64,000 nt of DNA, taken from Paramacrobiotus metropolitanus (taxonomy: Eukaryota; Tardigrada; Eutardigrada; Parachela; Macrobiotidae). The stretch is from the NCBI RefSeq assembly GCF_019649055.1, contig NW_026570264.1:558001-622000 (forward strand), read 5' to 3'. How positions within the stretch are numbered: position 1 is the stretch's first letter; each line of letters starts with the position of its first letter. Made by a program: the position numbers and the translations under genes. Below the pieces are notes generated by a model. The model was not told where the DNA came from. It searched no databases and was given only the letters and a program-made list of their open reading frames with translations. Shown piece by piece: positions 21,122 through 33,652 of this stretch.

Positions 21122-23396
21122 AAACTCTCCATTAACAATCTTATTTCTTCCTGGCAAAGTGCCAAAACTGCTGCGGCATTTCCCTTCATGATAGCCAAAC
21201 TAATGCGCTGTTTAAGAAAGGCCGTGGATATGCTATTTGTATTTGTATAAACTGATATGTTATTTGTAATTAATAGCAGATTCTATGGCGGCCGTTTACT
21301 AAGCCATAATTCTGTAACAAACACCACCATTATAATAAGGGCTTTATTTACAATCATAATCATAAAGCGAGAAAACATCCATAATCACAAAATATAAATA
21401 ATATCGGGTATGGATGCCCATCATGCCCTGGTAGTTTCGCAGAAAAATAGTTCCATAACCATTGACTTGTATCGGTACTGGCATTTCCAGTGTGATACCG
21501 GTATTCACGATAGCCATTGGTCAGACATGCTCGTTTGTATGACAGCTATTGGCCAAGCCAAGACCAATGTGAATTGCCTATTTCACCGGACCAGGTATTT
21601 TTTGGCCACCGGGTCCCGAAGACAATAGAATGGTTTGTTTGCACAGTCATCGCATCGGCGAATGCTTGAGCATAGGCAGATCATAGCGCGGCCGGACCTT
21701 GATAACTCTCTCTGTGCTCTATCGCTCTGTCTGTTCAGCTTGACTACGGTAAATCCGCTCGCATTCACTTACACAAGTATGAGTGTGGCTGTCTGTGCGC
21801 GTACTAGCTGTACAGACAGGTTTTCGCTGTCTTCGCTAAGACGCATACCCTAAACCCGTAGCTTCCTTTCTTGCTCGCATTGTACTTGCTTTACTGGGCG
21901 CGATAGTTAGCTGTTCCTAATGTGACACGTGATGATGTGTGGCTGCACTTTATCGAAGTTCCTGTATTCATCTTAGACAGTGCAATGATTTATGAATAAA
22001 GATGTGACCCTGTATATGGCAACAAATTCGTGTGTAATCATGGAAGCCTTCATTTTCGCACTGTCAAACACTTTTTTGCTTCATTTTATTGCATTCCATA
22101 GCCGAATGGCTTGTATGCAGTAAAGTGAAAACAGTTTGTGCGCACAACATCCGGTTGGGAAATTATGACTGTATTGAAGTTCCGTAAGATTTAACACAAG
22201 AAGGTGCCCTAGAAGTTTCATTATAAACCGATCACCATCAAAATTTTCACAGAAAATTAACCAGAATTCATGGTAACGAGTTCTGATCTTTTTTTTCAAT
22301 GTTTATTTTTTTTAAACTCGAAAAGGATGATGGAATCGTGATTTTAGGTCAAAACGATCATTCTGCTTGTGTGTCATTTTGTACAATGCTGGATTGGGAA
22401 ATTAGATTGCAATTTGACATTCGGTATATCTTCTTGCGTTAAAGCTTTTTTAGAATTTTATTAGAATTTCAACTGCCCACCCGAATTTTCGCACAAACGG
22501 TTTCACACCATTGTGTGCAAATTGTACGAAAAATCATTGGCTACAAAATGCAAAAAAAGGTGCATTACGTATCTAAAATGCGCTACAAAGAAAGTTTTAT
22601 GCATGCACTGGAATTCGGCGCCGTGTACCGGATCACTACACTTAAAAGCAAGTCAAAACTGCATTTAAACACACAGGGTTTTGAATCTGGATCTCGAGCC
22701 ACACTTGCAAGTTTATGTCGCAAACATTCACTTCAGCTGTTAAGAACATGTGAAAAAATAATCCGAAAAGAAGGGTCATCTCTGGAGATAGTCGCTGTCA
22801 AAGAAATTCATGCGAATAGAATTCTTCTAAATGAGTTCGTATTCTCTTCCCCAACTCTTTGATCATGATGATGGTGGCCGAACATAAACAAGTAAATGGT
22901 TTTGAGAGCTTTCCAGTGGTAATCCATTCCACATAAAGAAAAATTTTAAAAATAACAAGTAAATGAATTGAGTAAATCTGCTGTTTTAGACATTTCCACA
23001 ATAATTCATCGCGCTAACGATGAAAGGATGTGACAAAAACCTTAAAGCGCCTGTAACTGTGGCATTATAACTGGTAAGCATGTACTACTAGTATGAGAGC
23101 GCGTAGGCAACGTGCTCTGATGCCGGCAATGTTTTCAAACATATAGTGGAACATCCTAAATAAAAAAAAGCCCAAAAGAGTTTACATTTGCAAGCAGCCT
23201 GTTTTACATCATCTTATTACTCATATGTTTGTCGCATGGTCTTGTGTGCACGTTCCGATGGTCTGATGATTATAGTCCATGTCTTTGCCTTTCTCATGCC
23301 CTTGAAACCCAGATGTACTGACAATGGGAGATTAAATGTCTGATATTAGGTGGATTTCCCTGATTTCATGTCATTTCCGGCTTAGGTTAGTATTTA
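21122..23396. other. Intergenic, repeat-containing stretch
   Basis: Contains two copies of the dispersed repeat family: about 22,040-22,330 on minus and about 22,440-22,580 on plus, back to back. A 115-codon plus frame at 22,515-22,862 begins inside the second copy and has no recognised domain, so I do not call it a gene. Confidence 0.4.
22040..22330 (-). repeat. Dispersed repeat family, copy 2
   Basis: In reverse complement it reads AACCGGATGTTGTGCGCACA, then AAACTGTTTT, and ends AAGCAAAAAAGTGTTTGAC. It is the closest visible relative of the copy at 50,640-50,910; similarity extends upstream through TGGTTAATTTTC-like sequence. Confidence 0.55.
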
Positions 23397-23671
23397 TGCT
23401 GTGTGATGAGTAATCGCATGTACAGTAGCTTCAGTAAGCGTCAACGATCGTTACTGCGGTCGTGTTGACAGTTGCTTATGCAACAGTTATTAATTGTATC
23501 ACGTATGATTCTTATCTTTTTGATGATGATGCTTCAGAGCTGAATTGCTAGCTTGTATGAAAACGGAAATCCTAACAGATTCATTCTACCGACTAAGATC
23601 TTGGAAATAAATTCTGGTTATGAATCGGTACTTTGGCATTATGTGTATATGGTAATATACATCATATATCA
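23397..23671 (+). repeat. 5' LTR of the Ty3/gypsy element
   Basis: Starts TGCTGTGTGATGAG and ends ATCATATATCA. Identical by eye to 29,391-29,665. It contains a C/EBP-type octamer TTATGCAA at about 23,475. Confidence 0.92.
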
Positions 23672-23733
23672 TGGCGCTCCTGGGTGGATTCGAACCACCA
23701 ACCTTTCGGTTAACAGCCGAATGGCGCTCCTGG
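23672..23733 (+). other. Primer-binding site carrying a captured 3' half of tRNA-Asn
   Basis: Directly after the 5' LTR, 50 bases are the reverse complement of the 3' half of tRNA-Asn(GUU). Read on minus: anticodon stem TTCGG, loop CTGTTAA, stem CCGAA, then AGGTT, the T arm GGTGGTTCGAATCCACC, the acceptor strand and terminal CCA. The copy starts exactly at the 5' edge of the anticodon stem (tRNA nucleotide 27). After it a second primer-binding sequence TGGCGCTCCTGG follows (23,722-23,733). A normal primer-binding site is about 12-18 nt. Confidence 0.85.
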
Positions 23734-24110
23734 CATAACGTACCCGTGACCTTTCTTTTCCATATCATGGTTGAGTTGGAGTTAACTTTACCGGAATCAG
23801 ATTATGTTATGCTTGATGTTAATGACCGTATAACTACTCTTCAAGCGGATACCGAGCGTCGCCTGCAGATACTGGAGGAGCAATTGAAAGGTCAGCAATA
23901 CTGTTAATATGCCTTCAATCTGCTCTTGTTTTAATGCCGCGGTCGGTAAAATTCTCTCTTGCTGCTCGTTTACCACTAAGGTTCTTTTGGCTGTAACCGT
24001 GTCTAGCGTTGTCGCTAACGGTGTGCTTGGGTACATGTTGTATCAGGCGAAGAGCAGCTATATCTGCAGTCAACTTCTTGGTTAAATCTTATCTATTTTG
24101 TTTATATTGT

Positions 24111-25517
24111 ATGTCGAGCGGTTCTGGTAAACCGCATTCCGATAAAACCGGTAAGGTTGCCGACAAAGCGAAGGACGCGTTAGTCGCTCCAACCAAATCA
24201 GCTAGTAGTGCTAGCCAACATCCCAGTGAAAGTGACCTTTCAGGTGGCGGTGGTCCGCGCCTACGCTCTGACGGTCAACCAGAATTCTCACAGGGCTTAC
24301 AAGGTTCAGAATATCAAAGACGGCCAAAACCTGAGCAAACTGATAGTCAGTCGCGCACCACTTCTGAAAGCTCAGATACTGGGACGGAAAGCCAGGTTGT
24401 TACTGAAGTAGGTGAAACAACCGGCACCGAAAGTTCGGCACCAGTTAAAATGACAGATCCGGCTATCAAAGCGATGACCGATGGGTTTGCGAAGTTAACG
24501 AACACAGTGTTCGACGCCCCATCCAGCGGTCCGCTCCAGTGTACGGAGAAATTTAAACCCTCCGAGCACGATGCGCGCGAATGGATTAAGGAGTTCGAAG
24601 AAGCCGCTACACTTTCTAATTGGAAAGATGACATTAAAAAAGAGCGGTTTTCTTTTTACCTGTCTGCCGGTGCAGCAAAACAGTGGTACACGCTCAACAA
24701 GCCGTTCACTAACTGGGCCGCATTGAAGACAGCATTTCTGAACGAGTTTGTGAGTAAAGATGAAAAGTGGGAAACTCAGAACAAACTCCAGAACAGGAAG
24801 TTTAAGCAAGACAGCGAGACTCTGGTTGAGTACTATTACGCTATTATCGCTTTGTGTCGTAAAGTGGATGAAAATATGGCTGCAGATATGAAGGTTCATT
24901 ATCTGCTTAACGGATTAGGTGTTCAGCTGCGTAATCATGTCGCGCTGTTAGATCCAAAAACACCTGAAGAAATTTTGGCAAAGTTGAAGATTTTAAAGTT
25001 TGAAAGCGGTAAATCTGATGCTGGTGTGCATAACGTTTTAGCCGCCACTTCGGCATCATGTTCGTCACCTAAGAGGAAAGGGGATGAGGTCATCCCAGCT
25101 GACGAGGTCGGTGCCTCAACGGCTTGTTCGAAAACGTATTCGCAGTCGGAACTGGACAACGCCGTCCGTGAGGCTGTTGAAAAGGCGATGGAGGTGGCGC
25201 GCGATAATACCGCTGTTCCTGTGCTGACTCAGACGTATGTGCGCGGCGGCGGCAGCAACACATTCCGTGGTCGTTTTAGTGGAAATCGTGGACGTGGGCG
25301 TGGCCGCGGTGGCAGAGGCGGACCGGCTTCTACTACAACAAGTGCGTCCGCACCAACCACATCACGTGAAATCCCGGCAGAAACGACTGAGGATGGCAAA
25401 CGGTTTTGTACCTTCTGCAAACGCGAAGGACATCTTGAGGGTCGGTGCTTTGACAAGCGACGTGCCATGAGGAGCTGCAGTCCCGCGGAAACGCGCGAGG
25501 TGAGCACCGTAATTTAA
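24111..25517 (+). CDS. Gag of the Ty3/gypsy element
   Basis: Start chosen at ATG 24,111 (MSSGSGKPHSDKTG); an upstream in-frame ATG at 24,009 would add a hydrophobic, Cys-rich lead unlike gag. The order is a Ser/Thr-rich disordered N-terminus, a helical capsid-like core (FYLSAGAAKQWYTLNKPFTNW, then KFKQDSETLVEYYYAIIALC), an Arg/Gly-rich RNA-binding stretch (GRGRGRGGRGG) and one CCHC zinc knuckle. A pol region follows about 10 bp later. Confidence 0.85.
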   Translation: MSSGSGKPHSDKTGKVADKAKDALVAPTKSASSASQHPSESDLSGGGGPRLRSDGQPEFSQGLQGSEYQRRPKPEQTDSQSRTTSESSDTGTESQVVTEVGETTGTESSAPVKMTDPAIKAMTDGFAKLTNTVFDAPSSGPLQCTEKFKPSEHDAREWIKEFEEAATLSNWKDDIKKERFSFYLSAGAAKQWYTLNKPFTNWAALKTAFLNEFVSKDEKWETQNKLQNRKFKQDSETLVEYYYAIIALCRKVDENMAADMKVHYLLNGLGVQLRNHVALLDPKTPEEILAKLKILKFESGKSDAGVHNVLAATSASCSSPKRKGDEVIPADEVGASTACSKTYSQSELDNAVREAVEKAMEVARDNTAVPVLTQTYVRGGGSNTFRGRFSGNRGRGRGRGGRGGPASTTTSASAPTTSREIPAETTEDGKRFCTFCKREGHLEGRCFDKRRAMRSCSPAETREVSTVI

Positions 25518-28500
25518 ACTAGATGGAGTGGCACCGATTCGGGGCGTGGCTACTCGTACTGATCCTCCCGATAAGAGTGAGTTGTCTCCTCTTGCTGTTT
25601 ATCCAATCACAGAGAATAACGATGAAGAGTTGCAGTCATATCCTATTACAGCTAGTGCGTACGTCAATGGTGTCCCGGTGGATGCTATTATAGATTCTGG
25701 TTCAGCTGTCACTATAATGAGCTTGCGCTGTGCGCGCTCGTTAAATGTGTTTGTGGAACGCTATAGTGGCCGTTTGATTAAAGGAATTTCAGGTAAACTA
25801 ACTGAGCCGGCTGGCATTACCTCGGTCGAAATTTCGATTGCTAGTTGTACAATACGTATAAATGTTTTAGTACTTGATACATATGACCGTGACTTACTTG
25901 TTGGTAACGATTTTCTTATGCAAACCGATTTGGTTATCGATTATGCAACACGTAGTGTACGTCGCTTCAGCGACGGTGCTGGTGAGAAATTCCTGCCGTG
26001 GTCGGCACGGGATGTCGTGGTGTGCGAACGTGTTAACATACCAGCCGGGCATGTCGCTTGGGTCAAATGCAAACTTAAGCGTAACAAGTTTCCTGGTCGT
26101 GTTACTTCAGAAAATATGGAATTCATAACTAGTCCAAACGCTAAACTATTTGCACAAAAGGGTCTGCGAACGTCGCATTCCTTAATAAAAATTGTAAACA
26201 ATTGTTGTTACTTAAGTTGTGCCAATTTCTCACGAACTAAAAAGAAACTAGTTAATAACGAAGTCGTTGCGTGTGCCCAGCCGGTTTTCGTTGAGGAATC
26301 TGAACCGTGTTTGGCGACCGATCGTGTTGTTGACGAGCACCCGTTACCACAATTAAATGTTGGCAGTCAGGTGACTCCAAAACAAAACGAGCAACTTCGT
26401 GCATTACTGCGCAAACACTGGAAAGTGTTTCCAACGCCCGAGCGCCCAATCGGTGAAGTGACTGGTGTCGCTCACCATATTGACACAGGCACTGCTGGCC
26501 CGATGTCACAGCCGCCGTATCGACGCTCTTGGGCCGAACGAATAGTTATTCGTACTGAAGTTGACAAGATGCTGCGTCAAGGAATTGTCTGTCCGTCTTC
26601 TAGCCCGTGGGCTTCGCCGGTTGTGCTGGTGCACAAGCGCGATGGCACCACCGTTTCTGCGTAGATTACCGTCGCTTGAACGCAATTACGAAGAAGGACG
26701 TTTACCCGATGCCGCGTCTGGACGATGCCTTGGATCGGTTAGGTGGGTCAACGCATTTTTCTAGTTTAGATATGGCTTGGGGTTATTGGCAGATTCCGGT
26801 GTCGGAATCTGACCAAGAAAAGACGGCGTTTGTAACCCCTGACGGGTTGTACCAGTTCAACCGGATGCCTTTCGGTCTCTGCAATGCAGGTGCCACCTTT
26901 CAGCGGTCTATGGACCGTATCCTCAGTGAGTTCCGTTGGCAATTTGTAATTGTCTACATTGATGATGTGCTAATATATTCAAAAAGTTTTGAAGAACATT
27001 TATTGCATCTCGATTTAGTACTGTCGCGGTTACAGGCAGCTGGTGTTGTACTTAAACCGTCGAAATGTACATTTGCTACAGATCATACAAAATATCTCGG
27101 GCATATAATTGACTATAATGGTATTAGTCCTGACCCGGAGAAATTAAGTGCCATTGTTGACTATCCCGAGCCAAAAAACGTAACCGACATAAAGTCTTTT
27201 CTGGGCTTGTGCTCTTACTTCCGTCGGTTCGTTAAAGATTTCGCCGCTATGTCCGAGCCGCTGGTGCGCCTCACACGTAAAAGCGAGCAATTTGTGTGGT
27301 CTACTGAACAGTGCGCTAGTTTTGAAGCGTTGAAATCGGCACTCATCAGTTCGCCTGTGCTGACTCACTTCGACCCAGCAGCTGAGTTAGAATTGCACAC
27401 GGATGCTAGTGCGCTTGGTATTGGCGCGTGTCTAGTGTCGAAAACTGACATCGGTGAGCGTGTTCTTGCTTATGTAAGCAAAAACTTTAACCCTGCGGAG
27501 ACTCGGTACTCAGTCACCGAACAAGAGTGCTTAGCGGTTGTTTGGGCTATTAAAAAGTTGCGCCCATATTTATCAGGAAAATGTTTCCGCGTGGTCACGG
27601 ATCATTGTGCTCTTTGCTGGTTAATGTCCCGTCGTGAGCTAGCAGGCAGATTAAGCCGGTGGTCCGTTTTTCTGCAAGAATACAATTTTGTGATTGTATA
27701 TCGTAGCGGAAAAAAACACCAGAATGCTGATGCGTTGTCGCGTCACCCCGTGGAAGCAGCTGACTCCGCTGACATAGATTTCGACATGTTAGTCGCTATG
27801 ACCACATCTGCTGACATGTCTGTTGAACAACAAGCTGATGGCAAACTTAGTACAGTTATATCTAAGCTGAAAGCAGGTGCTGCTGGCAAGGATACTGTAC
27901 GCTATTGTCTTCGCGGTAATGTGTTATACCGCAAAGCCCTGGTGGACGGAGAGGAAGCGTTGTTGCTGGTTGTACCTCAACAGCTGAGGCGACAGATTCT
28001 GTACGCATGTCATGATGAATCAACGTCCGGGCATCTCGGCTTTTGGCGTACATACAATAGATTACGTTCGCGGTATTACTGGCCACGTATGCGCGATCAC
28101 ATACGTCGGTACGTACGTGGTTGCGAGCATTGTCAGTTTAGGAAAATAAATACAGAAAAACCTGGTGGTTTTATTGAAAGTATCCCGGTGGGAACTGCAT
28201 TTGAAATGATCGGTATTGATGTCTTCGGTCCATTACCTGTGTCTTCGAAAGGAAATAGATATGTTATTGTTTGTACGGACTACTTAACTAAATACGTAGA
28301 AACGAAAGCCGTAACAGCGCAAACTGCAGGTGCAGTTGCAAACTTCTTAGTTTCTCAAATTATATTGCGGCACGGTGCGCCGTCAAAAATGTTGTCAGAC
28401 CAAGGTGGTCCGTTCCTTTCCGCGGTCGTGAAAGGAGTTACAGATTTGTGCCAAGTTAAACATCTTAATACAACGGCTTACAACCCTGCCTGTAACGGAT

Positions 28501-29390
28501 TAACGGAAAAGTTTAACAAAAGTCTTGCGGTCATGTTGAGTTTATACGTAAGCGATAACCAAAAGGATTGGGACCTGTATTTACCGTATATCACTTGTGC
28601 ATATAATACGAGTACACAAGCGTCGACCGGCAAAAGTCCATTTTATCTGTTGTATGGACGCGAATGTCGCTCAGTACTAGATAGTCAACTTGGTGCTCTT
28701 CCGAGTAATAACATCAGCAACTTGCACGAATACAGTAAAACTATGATTGAACGAATCAGATTAGCTAGCCAGGTGGCTAAGGCTAATATCGACCAAGTGC
28801 AGGCTGGTTATATGTTGACTGGCAATTTGAAAAGACAGCATCGTGAGTTCAGGATTGGTGATCTTGTACTGCTGTACACTCCTGTGACACCGGTTGGTTT
28901 GTCACCAAAATTAATTGCACATTATTTTGGTCCATACCGAATTATTAACCGCGTGTCCAAGCTAAATTACGAGATTGAGTCAGTACGCAACAAGCGTGGA
29001 AAGCGCGTCATGACGGTTCATGTTAAGCGCTTGAAATTGTTTACTCAACCACTGTCGGATGATGATCTTAATGGCGATTGTGATTCGCAGTGGAGCGTCC
29101 CGATGGAGTCCGTGGATCCGGAACTGAAAGAGGACATTGAACGCACAGCTGTTACACCATCTCGTCCCATTCCTGATCCAACAGCCGGTCCGTTAACCGA
29201 TACCGACAATCGCCCTGCTATCCGGACCCTCCGGAACCGCACTATCCGCAGCTCATCACCATAACATTTGCGTTTTTACTGCTTCTCTTGCGACAGTTGA
29301 TTTTATGACTTGTTATTGATAATTGTGATTATTTTGTGATTGTCAGTTGCTGAAACTTTGTCTGGTGACCAAAGTTCTTAAGATACGGGG

Positions 29391-29665
29391 TGCTGTGTGA
29401 TGAGTAATCGCATGTACAGTAGCTTCAGTAAGCGTCAACGATCGTTACTGCGGTCGTGTTGACAGTTGCTTATGCAACAGTTATTAATTGTATCACGTAT
29501 GATTCTTATCTTTTTGATGATGATGCTTCAGAGCTGAATTGCTAGCTTGTATGAAAACGGAAATCCTAACAGATTCATTCTACCGACTAAGATCTTGGAA
29601 ATAAATTCTGGTTATGAATCGGTACTTTGGCATTATGTGTATATGGTAATATACATCATATATCA
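29391..29665 (+). repeat. 3' LTR of the Ty3/gypsy element
   Basis: Identical by eye to the 5' LTR and followed by the TTTA target duplication. Confidence 0.92.
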
Positions 29666-29714
29666 TTTAATGTTTGTTTGGTATTTAGTTATGTTTGTTT
29701 GGTATTTAGTTAGT

Positions 29715-31092
29715 TCTTAGCTAGGTCTTATAAAAGTGGCTAAAATCCGACATTACTGGCGTCTACGTGTAGTGTAGATGTAACACTGGTACCGAACCGT
29801 GGAAATGAACCGTTTGCCCGACAACGTCCCGTCGTCAGTGTCGGCATCCCCAATGTGGAAATCCGAGATGGGTCGGCGTGGCCATTAGTGCTCCAACACA
29901 GCCAGCCCGTCATCCGGGGCATCCAGATCACCGTACTTCATCAGTTGATGAACCCAGGGTTTCGTCTACATGGATCCTTGATCCTCGGTCATCTGCGCAC
30001 ACAGGGTCGGCATCGGCACGGGCTGGTCACCAAGGGTGCTACTATCGTCGGCGTTCGTCGACGTCCCTCACCACCGCGTCACCACACGCGCTATGTGCAT
30101 TTCGCCTGCCATCGGGATCCAGGGAGACTAACACGACGTTTACGATGTCTACCAACCACCCAGGATTGCGCAGGAAGCTGCAGCCGAGCACATACTCGTA
30201 TCCTGCGTTATCCATATTGTCATAAACACAGAAAATAAAAGTTAGTGCTAGAGGTTTCTGTAGCAAATCAGAAACTGCCTGTTTTTTTTTAAATAAGCAG
30301 TTTCTGATTGGCTACAGAAACCTCTGGCACGATCTTACGCGCAGGTCTTGATTGCGCTACCATCGCAACTCCTTTGACATCATCAGCGGATCCGGGGCGA
30401 TCCTTTACTTCCGCTCCAGGTACCCGCGGCTTACGACCGACAAGTTTGCGGACTTGATTTTTTAACATAATGGAATTTGACGTTGATATCATGCATTTTA
30501 CGATGACCTTTGTATTGTGGCACGGTGCTGACTTGCACACCAACATTAGTCGTATTAACCGTATCTATTCCGGCTGCAGGCAGTGCTTCTTCAGCGATGG
30601 ATGCCGAGCTGTCCGTTGACCAACGACGCGCTATTCACACAGTGACTCGGCATTCAAGTTGATGGTTTCGCTGGTCCCGTCGGTTGAGTGACCTTTGGCA
30701 TCTATTTCGGCTTGATACACGCGCAGCTGCTTCGCGGCGGTAGTATCCAAGGGTTGATACCGGAACAGCCAGTATTTGCTCCTTGGTGGCCCGTGCCGAT
30801 GCCGGCCCTGTGGCCGCAGATGACCGCGGATCAGGAATTAACGACGCCACAGATCCATATCAGCTGATCAGTGCGGTGATCTGGATGCCCCGGATGACGA
30901 ACTGGCTTTGTTGAAGCATGACTGGCACGACGATCCATCAGGAATTTCGAAATTAATTGCCGACACAATCGAAGGGGTGTAGTTTGGCAAACGGTTCATT
31001 TCCACGGTTTCGGCATCAATGTTACATCTAAACTTTTCGTAGATGCCAATGATTTCGGGTTTTAGCCACTGTAATAATACTCAGCTAAGAAT
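29715..31092. repeat. Large imperfect inverted repeat, about 0.6-0.8 kb per arm
   Basis: The outer ends read TTCTTAGCTAGG...GTGGCTAAAATCCGA on the left and, in reverse complement, TTCTTAGCTGAG...GTGGCTAAAACCCGA on the right. The arms meet near 30,285 at AGAGGTTTCTGTAGC-AATCAGAAACTG facing its complement across a short T-rich centre. GTGGAAATGAACCGTTTGCC, CATCCGGGGCATCCAGATCA and GGGTCGGCATCGGCACGGGC-like blocks occur in both arms. Each arm is GC-rich and coding-like, with homologous stretches such as LDPRSSAHTGSASARA and IPDPRSSAATGPASARA, but no frame is continuous. The right arm is longer, so the left has lost sequence. The origin is unknown: a tail-to-tail duplicated gene remnant or a foldback element. 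Confidence 0.6.
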
Positions 31093-31994
31093 ATATAGTC
31101 AACTGATTTATATTCATAAAGTCCCCGCTTCTCTTTAAATCTTGCTTGAGTACATGCGTACAGAATAACCTAAAGATCTCTTTCGGTGACGCTGACAGTA
31201 TACGAGGAGATTACGGTAGCGCATTCCAGCACTTCCCTGTACATGCTGCCGTAAGCCGGCTGTAGTATGACGATGTGGCCAAACATGGTGCTTATGTACC
31301 GCGCCAGATATAGCGATATGTACTGCCGTAATGTCCCACTCAAGGCGGGAGACGGCAGCAATACAGGGGATTACTGAAATACGCTTCTGTCATCCCCTCG
31401 TATGCACGTTGGCTTTTGCAATAAAACATTTCTTATAACGACAAATTCCTCCAGTTTATTGACACTGTGAAATATAATATCATCTGTGCTAACTGGACGC
31501 CCAGTGATTGAAACGGACGTGTTTAAGAATTACTTGCGCAAGGGCGTAATGAACTAGAGGAAATTTCACACAAATTGAGTTTTAGTTAACGGGAAAGCCG
31601 GCTGCGAGATTAGGAGATCTAATTTACGAGGGACGGGGTTCAGTTTTCGAGATTTCAGATGAGTTAACAGGGGAAGAATCCTGTAATACTAAACCAATTC
31701 GTTAATTACGGCGACATTACGGTTGGAACGGCAATTGGATAACTACAGACATTTACAGTTTATTTATGGGATCTATGTACGAAGCACCTCTATTTCATTT
31801 TCATATGAACGGGTGAACATTTGTGAATTGTGATCGCTGACCTTTTTACTAATATATTGCCTACACATATAAAAAGATATTTGCTCTGTATAAAATCCCA
31901 AACCGCACACGGAAAACTCTCATTGCGGTAGCACGGAAGTGTGGATGTCAAGTTCTAACGGTGGGAAAAAGGTGACAGGTGATATCTTAAAACC
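31093..31994. other. Upstream region of GPCR copy 2
   Basis: No gene. From about 31,185 it parallels 11,450-12,170 upstream of GPCR copy 1, including CAGTGTCAATAAAC-like and GGAACGGCAATTGGATAA blocks. A block at about 31,118 (GCTTCTCTTTAAATCTTGC) matches 10,415, which shows that the duplicated unit was larger than the receptor gene. Confidence 0.5.
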
Positions 31995-33377
31995 ATGAAC
32001 AGGACGGTTAACAACAGTTCACCTTCCAACGATACCGTTGACGTGTGTGCTGCGGCCGTCAATCGACTGACCTGGTCGTCGTACAGTATCACAATCCTGG
32101 CCATGTCTGTCATGATTTGCGCACTGAATGGATTGATGATGATTTTCTATCTCACCAGCTTTCGCCTTATCCGGAATTTTCACGTCTATGTTTTCACCCT
32201 ATTATGCGCCAATTTCCTCTTTGCCGTGACGTTCGGACCGCTGGAAGTTCTCAATCATTTATTCGCATCGTGGTGCCGGGGTTCTTATTTGTGTACCTTC
32301 CGTATTTATACCGGGAGTGTCATTCAGACTGCGCAGTTCTTTATCCACACCACCGTAGCGGTATGCCGGTGTTGCGCAGTGATCTTTCCGGTACAGTATC
32401 GCGATCGGCACAGTGCACACCACCCGTATCGCCATCATTCTGCCTGCGCTGGGCTGGATTGCCGCTAATTTCTTAGTCGTACCCGCGCTTGTGTTGGATG
32501 TCCTGCTGTACCGGCAACCGGAAGCGGTGTATGGCTGCGAATGGAATTTCTTGGCCCTGCCTGAGCAAACTTGGCTGGTTGTCTATCAAGCTGTTTCCTT
32601 TATTACGCTGTGCATTGTGCTGGCGCAGTATCCGGTGGTTTTTGTTATTCGTCGGAAACGTTTGCGAATGTTACGGCAAATTCCGCACTCCGGACCGCAA
32701 GGGAACGGTACATTCAACTTCTTTTGACTCTACGTCCGGTTTAATAAGTCATTTGGATACTACTAGTAGTCAGTCGTAGAAGTACGTTACAATTAGATAA
32801 TACACATTATTTGAAAATGTTTAACTCGGATACCGTATTCTACGAATATACTTAAGACAGCGTAGTTTTATAACAATTATGTTCTTTAGCTTGATGTTTA
32901 CTTAAATTTTCCTTTTGATTTGGAAAACAAGGTTGTGCCTCACATTGTTTAACACTTTATAGAGAATTCGGCTCTGTTAATATTCATGCGCATCTGTTTA
33001 ACTTTAAAGTCAGTTTGCAGCGGCCGTGGCACGCAGTACACAAATAAGCAACTCTACAACGATTCCACTGATTCTGTCTGCTTTGGCCATCGATAGAATT
33101 GAGGATGCTTTCAACTAAAATAGAGTTTGATTCAGCTGCATCCGTCCTTTTGGTAATAACTGCATCGTTAATTCATAGTTGGCAAGTTATCGCGCCCCCG
33201 AGTCCATCAAACAAGCCCGACGCAAAGCCCGAAAGCAGCGCCTTTTTACTGCTAACTTTGCTGACCTTGAGTGCCTTCATCTGCTGGTTACCGTCTGTAA
33301 TCATCGAACTGCCGATGTTAGCGACGATTGTCGACCCTAGCGTCATGTATTGGATCTTTAAACAAATTCGGTGCTGA
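31995..33377 (+). pseudogene. Class A-like GPCR, copy 2, broken
   Basis: The start ATG 31,995 gives MNRTVNNSSPSNDTVDV, an N-terminal tail with NRT, NNS and NDT glycosylation sites, and then TM1 to TM3 collinear with copy 1. Within the segment after FPVQYR, at about 32,412, seven extra bases (around AGTGCAC) shift the frame; TM4 and TM5 continue in another frame to about 32,720. The second exon (from about 33,190) encodes KPDAKPESS and TM6, then jumps from YWIF to KQIRC. It lacks the 26 residues that form TM7 in copy 1 (an in-frame deletion of 78 bp). A frameshift plus loss of TM7 makes a functional receptor unlikely. The duplicated block covers about 31,185-33,390. Confidence 0.8.
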
Positions 33378-33652
33378 AACTGGATTTGCGAGAACCCGAC
33401 AGTGTGGTCACTGCGCGGACAGAAGTCGTTATTGCAGAAGCCCAGGCGTTGTTGTATGCAGGTGCAGCAATTATTCGTTTCTAAAGTGTATCATTTACAT
33501 TTCCCGACCCTATGACTGGCACTGACTGCACTCGAAATCAAATTTCTGTTTCTACGAACGCAAGAATTTACGATCAAGATTGCTTTTTCCTGCTTTCTGC
33601 GTTTACAAACAATGTTTTTTTTAAAACCTTCACTTTTCACCATGTATGAATA

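Larger units (their letters stand above)
23397..29665 (+). mobile_element. Ty3/gypsy LTR retrotransposon, young
   Basis: Two 275-bp LTRs (TG...CA) look identical and are flanked by TTTA on both sides (23,393-23,396 and 29,666-29,669). The interior holds a gag region (24,111-25,517) with an Arg/Gly-rich segment and a CCHC knuckle (CTFCKREGHLEGRC). The pol region follows (about 25.5-29.3 kb) with a protease (DSGSAVTIMS), reverse transcriptase (FVIVYIDDVLIYS), RNase H, an HHCC/DDE integrase and a GPY/F-type C-terminal module (GPYRIINRVSKLNYEI). The order protease, RT, RNase H, integrase defines Ty3/gypsy. The coding region is nearly whole, with about one interruption. Identical LTRs imply a very recent insertion. 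Confidence 0.92.

Noticed and set aside
23690-23721. A tRNA gene next to the 5' LTR
   Set aside because: Only nucleotides 27-76 are present, with CCA encoded in the DNA and directly abutting the LTR; this is primer-derived sequence and not a tRNA gene.
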